Shown here: positions 1 to 5,666 of the stretch, piece after piece | How positions within the stretch are numbered: position 1 is the stretch's first letter | How the letters are laid out: each line of letters opens with the position of its first letter | Source of the DNA: JAHEDH01 sp965364515 | GTDB lineage: Bacteria; Actinomycetota; Acidimicrobiia; Spongiisociales; ZC4RG35 | Direction of reading: 5' to 3' | DNA length: 7,516 bases | Assembly: GCA_965364515.1 (NCBI GenBank) | Contig: CBDTXZ010000148.1 | Coordinates: forward strand, 1 to 7,516 | Program-made: the position numbers and the translations under genes | Notes under the pieces: model-generated | Seen by the model: only the letters and a program-made list of their open reading frames with translations | Database searches by the model: none | Told to the model about the DNA's origin: nothing

Positions 1-1040
1 ATCATGGCGGATTCGTCGGTTGGCAAGCCGAGTGCCTCGTCGTACGAGTTCGTGTGCAGCGACTGGGTGCCACCGAGCACTGCGGACATCGCCTGCACCG
101 TGGTGCGGACGATGTTGTTGAGGGGCTGTTGAGCCGTCAGCGTGGAGCCCGCGGTCTGGGTGTGGAAGCGCATCATCTGGGACTTCGGCTCGACTGCTCC
201 GACGACATCCCGCATCAGCCTCGCCCACATCCTGCGCGCCGCCCTGAACTTGGCGACCTCCTCGAAGAAGTGGTTGTGCGAGTTCCAGAAGAAGGACAAC
301 CGGGGAGCGAAATCGTCTGGTTCGAGGCCGGCTGCAGTGGCGGCACGAACGTATGCGATCCCGTTGGCGATCGTGAATGCGACCTCCTGTGCTGCGGTGG
401 CGCCGGCCTCGCGGATGTGATACCCGGAGATCGAGATGGTGTTGAAGCTCGGGAGCGCGTCCGCTGCGTACCCGAAGACATCGGTGACGAGTCGCATGGA
501 GGGGGCGGGCGGATAGATGTAGGTGCCTCGTGCGACGTATTCCTTGAGGATGTCGTTCTGGATCGTTCCCCTGATCCGATCGGACGCCACCCCCTGCTCT
601 TCTGCGACCAGCTGATACAGCAGCAGGAGGATCGCACCGGTCGAGTTGATCGTCATCGACGTCGAGACCTCTGCGAGCGGGATTCCGGCGAACAGCCGGC
701 GCATGTCGTCGATCGAGTCGATGGCGACGCCCACCTTTCCGACCTCTCCGGCAGCGAGTTCGGCGTCTGAGTCGAGCCCCATCTGGGTCGGAAGATCGAA
801 CGCCACCGACAGTCCCGTCTGTCCGGCGTCGAGCAACGACCGGAACCGCTCGTTGGTCTCCTCGGCGGTGCCGAAACCCGCATACTGCCGCATCGTCCAG
901 GGACGTCCGCGATACATCGTGGGATAGACACCCCTCGTATACGGATACTCGCCAGGGGCCCCGATTCGTGTCGGATCCGCCGGCTGGTCATAGACGACGT
1001 CGATCTCGATGTCGGAGCTGGTGTGTCGGGTATCGGCCAC
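1..1040 (-). CDS. methylmalonyl-CoA mutase, large (catalytic) subunit, 3' end outside window
   Basis: This enzyme uses adenosylcobalamin to interconvert (R)-methylmalonyl-CoA and succinyl-CoA in the cytoplasm. The window holds 346 residues of the TIM-barrel substrate domain, and the gene runs off the left edge. Landmarks are EYPYTRGVYPTMYRGRPW (31-48), RQYAGFGTAEE (51-61), GLSVAFDLPTQ (76-86), GTIQNDILKEY (158-168), TYIYPPAPSMR (173-183) and SISGYHIREAGAT (203-215). Tyr53, Arg183 and His208 align with Tyr89, Arg207 and His244 of the Propionibacterium enzyme. Tyr and Arg there favour a dicarboxylic (methylmalonyl) substrate over isobutyryl- or 2-hydroxyisobutyryl-CoA. The chosen start is GTG at 1040, giving MADTRHTSSD, with GAGAGG 10 nt upstream. 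The frame stays open to a TGA near 1152, but that extension looks unlike the family and its first in-frame ATG lies inside conserved sequence. Whether a B12-binding domain is fused or separate cannot be seen. It is divergent from the penicillin-binding protein gene. Confidence 0.95.
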   Translation of the reverse strand, partial: MADTRHTSSDIEIDVVYDQPADPTRIGAPGEYPYTRGVYPTMYRGRPWTMRQYAGFGTAEETNERFRSLLDAGQTGLSVAFDLPTQMGLDSDAELAAGEVGKVGVAIDSIDDMRRLFAGIPLAEVSTSMTINSTGAILLLLYQLVAEEQGVASDRIRGTIQNDILKEYVARGTYIYPPAPSMRLVTDVFGYAADALPSFNTISISGYHIREAGATAAQEVAFTIANGIAYVRAATAAGLEPDDFAPRLSFFWNSHNHFFEEVAKFRAARRMWARLMRDVVGAVEPKSQMMRFHTQTAGSTLTAQQPLNNIVRTTVQAMSAVLGGTQSLHTNSYDEALGLPTDESAM

Positions 1041-1043
1041 GAT

Positions 1044-1054
1044 GAGGTAACCTC
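1044..1054. promoter_or_regulatory. 11-bp perfect palindrome at the mutase translation start
   Basis: GAGGTAACCTC is two 5-bp arms around a central base. It lies 4-14 bp upstream of the mutase GTG and overlaps its ribosome binding site. In RNA it could form a small hairpin, and as DNA it could be an operator half. Function is inferred from symmetry and position only. Confidence 0.3.
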
Positions 1055-1056
1055 TC
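1051..1056 (-). promoter_or_regulatory. ribosome binding site for the mutase gene
   Basis: Read on the minus strand this is GAGAGG, 10 nt before the GTG start at 1040. It is the main reason for choosing this start over an upstream GTG near 1096, whose nearest purine run (AGAAGG) is about 12 nt away. The downstream half of the site overlaps the palindrome at 1044-1054. Confidence 0.55.
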
Positions 1057-1098
1057 TCGGTGAAGGGGAAGCGTACCCATCGACTCCCCCATCTCACC

Positions 1099-1111
1099 GG
1101 TCGAGTCGACC
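1099..1111. promoter_or_regulatory. 13-bp perfect palindrome in the divergent intergenic region
   Basis: GGTCGAGTCGACC is two 6-bp arms around a central G, near the middle of the 122-bp gap between the divergent mutase and penicillin-binding protein genes. It could be a binding site for a dimeric regulator of either promoter. TCGA-rich words are common in this high-GC sequence, so chance is a real alternative. Confidence 0.3.
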
Positions 1112-1119
1112 TTCTCGCT

Positions 1120-1130
1120 CCGGTGACCGG
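1120..1130. promoter_or_regulatory. 11-bp perfect palindrome in the divergent intergenic region
   Basis: CCGGTGACCGG is two 5-bp arms around a central G, 8 bp from the palindrome at 1099-1111 and 32 bp before the ATG at 1163. I could not identify confident -35/-10 boxes for either divergent gene in this gap, so its placement relative to a promoter is unknown. Confidence 0.3.
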
Positions 1131-1162
1131 AACTTCCCACGACCCACGGACGTTTCATCTCC

Positions 1163-3694
1163 ATGGCCCGCAGATCACTCATTCACGACGTCGAGCGCCG
1201 CGAGCGCAGCGGACGCTGGTTCCCGGCGTTCGCCGGTCTGCTCGTGATCTCACTGCTCGCTTCGACCTGGATCGGGCTGTTCTCATTCATGGGGGCGAAT
1301 GCCGCCTATGGCACGTTCAGTGACCTCGAGGAACGTTGGATACCGGACACCGAGACGATGACGCTGTCGTTCCCGGATCTGAGTCGAGTCAGTCGAATCT
1401 ATGCCAGCGGCGGCGAGCTCCTGGCCGAACTGCATGACGGTCGTATCTCCGAGCCGGTGTCGATCGACGAGATCCCCGACACGATGATCAACGCCGTCTT
1501 GGCTGCAGAGGACGAGGACTTCTACGAGCACGACGGCGTCGACTTCAAGGCGATCGCCTCCGCCGCCGTCGACAACATTCTGTCCGACACCACCCGGGGT
1601 GGTTCGACGATCACGCAACAGCTCGTGAAGAACCTCTTCGTCGGCGACGAGATCACCATCGAACGCAAGGTTCAGGAGGCGCTGGTCGCCGCCGAACTCG
1701 AGCGCCGTTTCACCAAGGACCAGATCCTCGAGTTCTATCTGAACTCGGCATTCTTCGGCTCCAACGCCTACGGGGTGAGCGCCGCCGCCGAGCAGTATTT
1801 CCAGAAGGACCTGGATGAGCTCACCGTTGCCGAAGCTGCGACCATCGCCGTGACGATCCGCAACCCCTCGGTGTTCAACCCGCGACGCAATTCCGACCTG
1901 GTGCTCGACCGGCGGAACCGCGTCATCAAGAACATGGAGGAGGAGGGCTGGATCACGTCGGTTGAGGGCGCTCGAGCGCTCAAGGAGCCGATGGTGATCG
2001 CACCGCGCACCTCGATCACCGGGGTCGCCGACCACGTTGTGGCAGAGGTCAAGCGGCAGATGCTGGACGACCCGGAGTTCGCTTTCCTCGGCGAGACCAG
2101 AGAGGATCGCAAGACTGCGATCTTCGGATGTGCGGCCGACGACGAGGAGTGCACCGGCGGAGGTGGTCTCCGTATCGAGACGACCATCGACTTGCCAGCC
2201 CAGCGTGCAGCAAACGACATCCTCCAGACGTGGTTCACCATCCCCGAGAACAACTTCGAGGCCTGCCAGGAGCTCTTCCCGGACCGCAACGTGAACTCCC
2301 TCGAGTTCCTCGAGGTCTACGCCACGTCACACACCTGCGCCCCGACCGGTGCGTTGGCGACGGTCGACAATCACACGGGCGCCGTGGTCACGATGGCATC
2401 GGCGGTGCCGTTCGACTTCAACCAGTTCGACTTCGCGGTCCAGGGACGGCGGAACCCCGGCTCGACGATGAAGCCGATAACCCTGGTGACGGCCCTCGAA
2501 CTGGGTGAGAGCCTGGCCAGCCGATGGAACGGCGCCTCGCCCCAGACCTTCGAGTGCCCGTACCGGTGCTCGGACGAGGGCAACACCTGGACCGTCTCCA
2601 ACGCCGGCGCCGGCTACGGCCGTATCTCGCTCGCACAGGCCACGACGAACTCGGTGAACACCGTGTATGCGGCGCTGGCGCTCAAGATCGGCCCGGAGAA
2701 CATCGCCGCAATGGCAAAGCGAATGGGTATCGAGTCGCCGCTGCGTCCCGTGCCGTCGATCACGCTGGGAACCTCCGAGGTGAGCCCCCTGGAGATGGCG
2801 TCGGCCTTCACGAACTTCGCCACCAATGGCCTTCACGCCGACAACTATCTGGTGTCGCGGATCTTCGACGCCAACGGTGAGGTCATCTACGAGCGGGAAG
2901 TCCGACAGAACCAGGTGGCAGATCCGGCGATCTTCGCCGCAGCGCGTCAACCGCTGCTCGACGTTCCGACCGGATCGGGCACCGCCCCCAGGGCGAACAT
3001 CGGCGTGCCACAGGGCGGCAAGACCGGTACCACCCAGAACTTCACCGATGCTTGGTTCGTCGGCTTCACGCCGAACTACTCGACGGCCGTGTGGACAGGC
3101 TTTCCCGGCGTTCTCGAACCGCTTCGCAACGTCGCGATCAACGGAGAGACGTACTCGCGGGTCTTCGGTGGCACGGTCTCGGCTCCGATCTGGGCGGAGT
3201 TCATGAAGGTGCTGTTGGCCGACGAGGATCCGGGAGTGTTCCCGGAACTGCCCGAGGAAGATCTCTCGGTGTACTTCGAGATCCCGACGACCGTCGTTCC
3301 GAGCGTGGTCGGCCTCGATTACGAGAGCGCCAAGACCGCACTCAGCCAAGCCAACCTGATCCCATGGGAGGTGCCGTTCAACTCGGTGGTGCCTGCCGGA
3401 ACGGTGCTCGGCCAGAGTGTCGGTGCGGGCGCGACGGTGGAGCAGGGCGTGACGGTGTATTTGAACGTCTCGACCGGCGTGGTCCCGACGGTGACACTGC
3501 CCGGGCGGCTGATCGGGATGACCCAGCAAGACGCCTTCTACAACATCCAGCTGCTGGCCCAAGAGGTCAATGCCACCCTCAACGTCACCGTCCAGGAGAT
3601 CCAGGGCCGGCCCGGCGTCGTCCTCGGGATGAACCCCGCCCCGGGAGCTACCGTCGGCGACGGCGCCACCATCACCCTGTTCGTGGGTCGGTAG
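1163..3694 (+). CDS. ponA: class A penicillin-binding protein with two C-terminal PASTA domains
   Basis: This bifunctional peptidoglycan synthase polymerises glycan strands from lipid II and cross-links stem peptides outside the membrane. It has 843 residues: a short basic cytoplasmic tail (1-18), a membrane anchor (about 19-45), then a GT51 glycosyltransferase with AAEDEDFYEHDG (114-125, catalytic Glu116), GGSTITQQLVKN (146-157), the RKVQEALVAAELE helix (168-180, Glu172) and EFYLNSAFFGSNAYG (190-204). The transpeptidase domain has all three motifs: STMK (435-438, nucleophile Ser435), SVN (497-499) and KTGT (620-623). Two PASTA repeats follow (about 709-771 and 772-843). PASTA domains bind peptidoglycan or beta-lactams in some homologues. 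The architecture is closest to actinobacterial PonA2-type proteins. Six extracellular Cys (323, 330, 368, 392, 465, 469) could form disulfides. ATG 1163 is the first ATG in frame and is needed for the anchor; no clear Shine-Dalgarno precedes it. No hairpin-plus-U terminator follows the stop. Confidence 0.97.
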   Translation: MARRSLIHDVERRERSGRWFPAFAGLLVISLLASTWIGLFSFMGANAAYGTFSDLEERWIPDTETMTLSFPDLSRVSRIYASGGELLAELHDGRISEPVSIDEIPDTMINAVLAAEDEDFYEHDGVDFKAIASAAVDNILSDTTRGGSTITQQLVKNLFVGDEITIERKVQEALVAAELERRFTKDQILEFYLNSAFFGSNAYGVSAAAEQYFQKDLDELTVAEAATIAVTIRNPSVFNPRRNSDLVLDRRNRVIKNMEEEGWITSVEGARALKEPMVIAPRTSITGVADHVVAEVKRQMLDDPEFAFLGETREDRKTAIFGCAADDEECTGGGGLRIETTIDLPAQRAANDILQTWFTIPENNFEACQELFPDRNVNSLEFLEVYATSHTCAPTGALATVDNHTGAVVTMASAVPFDFNQFDFAVQGRRNPGSTMKPITLVTALELGESLASRWNGASPQTFECPYRCSDEGNTWTVSNAGAGYGRISLAQATTNSVNTVYAALALKIGPENIAAMAKRMGIESPLRPVPSITLGTSEVSPLEMASAFTNFATNGLHADNYLVSRIFDANGEVIYEREVRQNQVADPAIFAAARQPLLDVPTGSGTAPRANIGVPQGGKTGTTQNFTDAWFVGFTPNYSTAVWTGFPGVLEPLRNVAINGETYSRVFGGTVSAPIWAEFMKVLLADEDPGVFPELPEEDLSVYFEIPTTVVPSVVGLDYESAKTALSQANLIPWEVPFNSVVPAGTVLGQSVGAGATVEQGVTVYLNVSTGVVPTVTLPGRLIGMTQQDAFYNIQLLAQEVNATLNVTVQEIQGRPGVVLGMNPAPGATVGDGATITLFVGR

Positions 3695-3699
3695 CGTTT

Positions 3700-3755
3700 C
3701 ACGCGGCACGCGGCACGCGGCACGCCCCACGCCCCACGCCCCACGCCCCATGCCG
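3700..3755. repeat. tandem 7-bp repeat array, eight units, CACGCSS
   Basis: Eight contiguous heptads start 6 nt after the penicillin-binding protein stop codon: three CACGCGG, four CACGCCC and one CATGCCG. Grouping of identical units suggests local expansion by slippage within each sub-block. The array is non-coding and shares its 7-bp period, but not its sequence, with the array at 3804-3887. It resembles the heptanucleotide tandem repeats (STRR type) known in cyanobacteria and other bacteria. Confidence 0.9.
3725..3749 (-). other. potential G-quadruplex, (GGGGCGT)3GGGG on the minus strand
   Basis: Within the first heptad array the plus strand has four CCCC runs, at 3725-3728, 3732-3735, 3739-3742 and 3746-3749, each separated by ACG. 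The minus strand therefore carries four G4 tracts with identical 3-nt CGT loops, an ideal intramolecular quadruplex. The plus strand could form an i-motif. For transcription of the upstream gene the G-rich strand is the template. Folding in the cell is inferred. Confidence 0.7.
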
Positions 3756-3803
3756 ACGCAATGGTGGGCTAGCTCCTCTGCCCGACTGTGGTAGGAGTTG
3801 CAC

Positions 3804-3887
3804 AGCAAAGAGCAGAGAGCTGGGAGCCGAGTGCTGGGAGCCGAGTGCTGGGAGCCGAGTGCTGAAAGCTGAGAGCCGACAGCTGAC
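3804..3887. repeat. tandem 7-bp repeat array, twelve degenerate units, AGCYGAG-like
   Basis: Twelve heptads run without interruption: AGCAAAG, AGCAGAG, AGCTGGG, then AGCCGAG alternating with TGCTGGG, then TGCTGAA, AGCTGAG, AGCCGAC and AGCTGAC. The following AGCACAC may be a decayed thirteenth. The centre is a near-perfect 14-bp dimer (AGCCGAG+TGCTGGG) and the edges are more diverged, as expected if expansion is central and decay marginal. It lies 48 bp after the first array, with no gene between. Confidence 0.9.
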
Positions 3888-3917
3888 AGCACACCGATCA
3901 CAGGCTCACGAACGCCC

Positions 3918-3930
3918 GCGCTCGGAGCGC
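3918..3930. promoter_or_regulatory. 13-bp perfect palindrome upstream of the small-gene promoter
   Basis: GCGCTCGGAGCGC is two 6-bp arms around one base, 13 bp upstream of the -35 box at 3944. No T-run follows, so it is not a typical intrinsic terminator. An operator or activator site is possible from position alone. Confidence 0.35.
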
Positions 3931-3946
3931 AACCACACCCCCCTTG

Positions 3947-3966
3947 ACGTTGGTTTACGTTATTTG
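3947..3966 (+). repeat. two abutting 10-bp direct repeats in the promoter spacer
   Basis: ACGTTGGTTT (3947-3956) is followed directly by ACGTTATTTG (3957-3966), sharing ACGTT--TT at a spacing of one helical turn between the -35 and -10 boxes. Such in-phase half-sites can be operators. Two short copies could also be chance in an AT-rich patch. Confidence 0.35.
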
Positions 3967-3973
3967 ATATAAC
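3959..3973. promoter_or_regulatory. inverted repeat covering the -10 box
   Basis: GTTAT-ttgat-ATAAC is a perfect 5-bp inverted repeat with a 5-bp spacer whose right arm lies within the -10 box. A protein bound here would occlude RNA polymerase, so it is a candidate operator for the gene at 3981, perhaps for autoregulation. No regulator is identified. Confidence 0.35.
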
Positions 3974-3980
3974 ACTTCGT

Positions 3981-4394
3981 ATGACGACATCTGCCTCCGG
4001 GGCCTTCCGAAACACCTCTCCACCCTCGACCCCGGAGGCCGACGTCGTCCCCACCATTCGAGTCCGTCCCGAGGTGCGGGCGAAACTCGTCGCCGGGCCG
4101 CCCGACGGAATGCGGTCGGACTCGGTGTACATCCGTCGGTTCTGGGTCGCCGCCATCGGGCCGGGTGCCGTGGCGGACCTGCTGAGGTGCATACGATCCG
4201 CCCAGCGCAAAGCCACGATCACCTATCCGATCTATCTCCATGTGCTGGTGCAATCGGGGTTGGCGACGTTCGACGGGGACACGATCACCGTGCCGAACCC
4301 AGTCCCGCTGCTCCCGCCTCACTTCCTCCGGAGGCTGCCGCCGAAGATGCGACGTGAGCACGGGATCTGGATGCACCTTCGGAAGCAGAAGTGA
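3981..4394 (+). CDS. small basic protein of unknown function
   Basis: This is a 137-residue soluble protein that I cannot assign to a named family. It has no signal peptide or membrane segment. Residues 1-22 are Ser/Thr/Pro-rich and probably disordered. Residues 24-40 (VPTIRVRPEVRAKLVAG) and 46-72 are followed by a segment (about 80-105) that reads as a helix leading into two short strands (GLATFDGDTITVP). This loosely resembles the recognition helix and wing of a winged-helix DNA-binding fold, though the homology is not demonstrated. A proline-rich stretch (105-121) and a basic end (MRREHGIWMHLRKQK) close the protein. The DSVYIRRFWVAAIGPGAVADLLR block (47-69) is distinctive and seems family-like from memory. 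ATG 3981 is chosen because the promoter abuts it. The gene is monocistronic and convergent with the flippase gene. Confidence 0.8.
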   Translation: MTTSASGAFRNTSPPSTPEADVVPTIRVRPEVRAKLVAGPPDGMRSDSVYIRRFWVAAIGPGAVADLLRCIRSAQRKATITYPIYLHVLVQSGLATFDGDTITVPNPVPLLPPHFLRRLPPKMRREHGIWMHLRKQK

Positions 4395-4397
4395 TTC

Positions 4398-5642
4398 TCA
4401 GGCCGAACGGAGCGACATCCAGGCCGCCACGGTCAAAGCAGCCAGTTCTCCGACCAGGAAAGCAACGGCAACCGTGCGGTCCGGAGTCAAGCCGATGAGC
4501 GGCAGGGCGATCAGGGCGGCGATCAGTCCTGCGATCCACGCACCTGCGAGCCGGCCGGTTCCGCCGAGCGCAACCAGCACCTGACCGGAGATCTGTGTGG
4601 TGGATGCGGCTACGACACCGGCCGCCGCAAGTGCAGTCACCAACCGGTCGGGTGAGGCGTCGAAGAGCAGCTCGACCACTTCGGGGCCGATCAGCCACCC
4701 GACCGCTCCGCCGAGTCCGGCGAGTCCGAGCCCGGCGACCACGATCCGCTTGGTGATCGCGCCGAAGCCTCCACCGTCCTCGGCGATCCTCACCAGGAAC
4801 GGGAGAATCCTGCCCTGGAGCGAGTAGATCAGCGTCAGGGGCCCGCGGAACAGGGTGAACGTCAGGAAGACCGTGCTCACCAACTCTGGCGCTCCGCCGA
4901 GCAGGGCGATCGCCAGCGGTGCACCGGCCAGCAGCATCTGCGAGGCTCCACTTCCGGCGATGTATGCACCGAGGAAGCCCGAGGCTCTGGTCGAGTCGAC
5001 CGCTGCGGTCTCTCTGTCGAAACGCCAGAACCGGGTCCCGAGCGCCGCGAATGGCGCGAGCACCATCGCCCAAGCGAGCGAACGAGCCGACGTGGCGATT
5101 GCGATCAGGACGAATGCTGCGATCAGCCGTACCACGCCCTCCCAGAACAGCAGCCATCCCATGTGCCCGAAGCGCCGATGCCCGGCGAGCACCCCCTTGC
5201 CGACGGTGAGCGTGGCGTATCCGATCGGGAGCAGCACGAGGAACGCAATGAACAGCCTGTCGCCGGCGAACAGCGTGTCGAGAAACGCGAGCGCAACGAC
5301 TCCACCAACCGTGGCCGTGCCCAGGGTTGTGACGACCACCACCTTCCGGTCGTCTCGCAGCACTCTCCTGCCCCGGCTGGCTTCCCTCGTCACGTACTGC
5401 TCGAGCGGAATGAGCGCAACGGTCACCAGGATGAAGAACACCGTCCACAACTGGGCGATCGGGGCGAACGCTGCCTCGCCCAGGGTCCGATTGCCGAAGG
5501 CCTGGAAGAGATAGGCGGCGACGGCGCCGACCAACGTTCCTGCGAGAAGGAGCGCGGTTCCCGGGGCACGGAAGCCACGGGGCGTCGTCAGCTCCGGTTG
5601 TCCCGTTTCGACGGTCTCGAGCATGGAGTTGTCATCGGTCAC
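4398..5642 (-). CDS. polysaccharide flippase-like membrane protein (MOP/Wzx-type)
   Basis: This 414-residue integral membrane protein has about 12 predicted helices (roughly 27-47, 60-83, 103-123, 129-153, 163-183, 187-203, 224-247, 252-275, 300-320, 333-357, 365-385, 389-409). The length, the even spread of helices and patterns such as FAPIAQLWTVFFILVTVALIPLEQ (59-82) and GRILPFLVRIAEDG (277-290) fit oligosaccharide flippases of the MOP superfamily, which move lipid-linked glycans across the cytoplasmic membrane. The substrate is unknown and no glycosyltransferase is nearby. The start is GTG at 5642, with GAGG only 4 nt upstream (5647-5650, minus strand); ATG at residue 7 is an alternative. 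It lies 24 nt after the SpoIID/SLH stop on the same strand, so co-transcription is likely. Its stop is 3 nt from the convergent gene's stop. MurJ or a MATE transporter are less likely alternatives. Confidence 0.8.
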   Translation of the reverse strand: MTDDNSMLETVETGQPELTTPRGFRAPGTALLLAGTLVGAVAAYLFQAFGNRTLGEAAFAPIAQLWTVFFILVTVALIPLEQYVTREASRGRRVLRDDRKVVVVTTLGTATVGGVVALAFLDTLFAGDRLFIAFLVLLPIGYATLTVGKGVLAGHRRFGHMGWLLFWEGVVRLIAAFVLIAIATSARSLAWAMVLAPFAALGTRFWRFDRETAAVDSTRASGFLGAYIAGSGASQMLLAGAPLAIALLGGAPELVSTVFLTFTLFRGPLTLIYSLQGRILPFLVRIAEDGGGFGAITKRIVVAGLGLAGLGGAVGWLIGPEVVELLFDASPDRLVTALAAAGVVAASTTQISGQVLVALGGTGRLAGAWIAGLIAALIALPLIGLTPDRTVAVAFLVGELAALTVAAWMSLRSA

Positions 5643-5666
5643 AGAGCCTCACGACTGGAGCGGATG

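Larger units (their letters stand above)
3944..3973 (+). promoter_or_regulatory. sigma-70-type promoter, leaderless configuration
   Basis: A -35 box TTGACG (3944-3949) and a -10 box TATAAC (3968-3973) are separated by 18 bp, inside an AT-rich island in otherwise GC-rich sequence. The -10 ends 7 bp before the ATG at 3981, so the predicted transcription start falls on or within 1-2 nt of the start codon. Reading TGATAT (3965-3970) as the -10 instead still gives a leader of only about 4-5 nt. No Shine-Dalgarno-like sequence is present. Leaderless mRNAs are common in actinomycetes. Confidence 0.7.

Noticed and set aside
54..770. 238-codon plus-strand frame opposite the mutase
   Set aside because: The minus-strand mutase frame is unambiguous over the whole stretch, and this frame shows no recognisable motif.
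988..1182. 64-codon minus-strand frame in the intergenic region (MKRPWVVGSS...)
   Set aside because: It ends within the mutase gene in another frame with Arg-rich sequence. I considered it as a frameshifted N-terminus of the mutase, but the GTG start at 1040 with a ribosome binding site explains the gene without a frameshift.
3770..3799. AGCTCCT...AGGAGTT hairpin as a ponA terminator
   Set aside because: The stem is 7 bp with a G-T pair and a 15-nt loop and no T-run follows, so it is too weak to call.
3700..3890. CRISPR array
   Set aside because: The repeats are 7 bp and contiguous with no unique spacers, so they are simple tandem repeats.
3918..3930. Intrinsic terminator at the GCGCTC-G-GAGCGC palindrome
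   Set aside because: It is followed by an A/C-rich tract, not T residues, and lies more than 220 bp after the stop codon. A DNA-binding site is more likely.
3052..3972. 306-codon plus-strand frame overlapping the penicillin-binding protein 3' end and the repeats
   Set aside because: It is an Arg-rich shifted frame of a well-supported gene, continuing through the tandem repeats, with no domain recognised.
2327..4222. 631-codon open frame on the minus strand opposite the penicillin-binding protein gene
   Set aside because: It is antisense to a gene with complete catalytic motifs, reads through both heptad arrays as low-complexity sequence and is rich in Arg/Gly/His. Long antisense frames are expected at this GC content.
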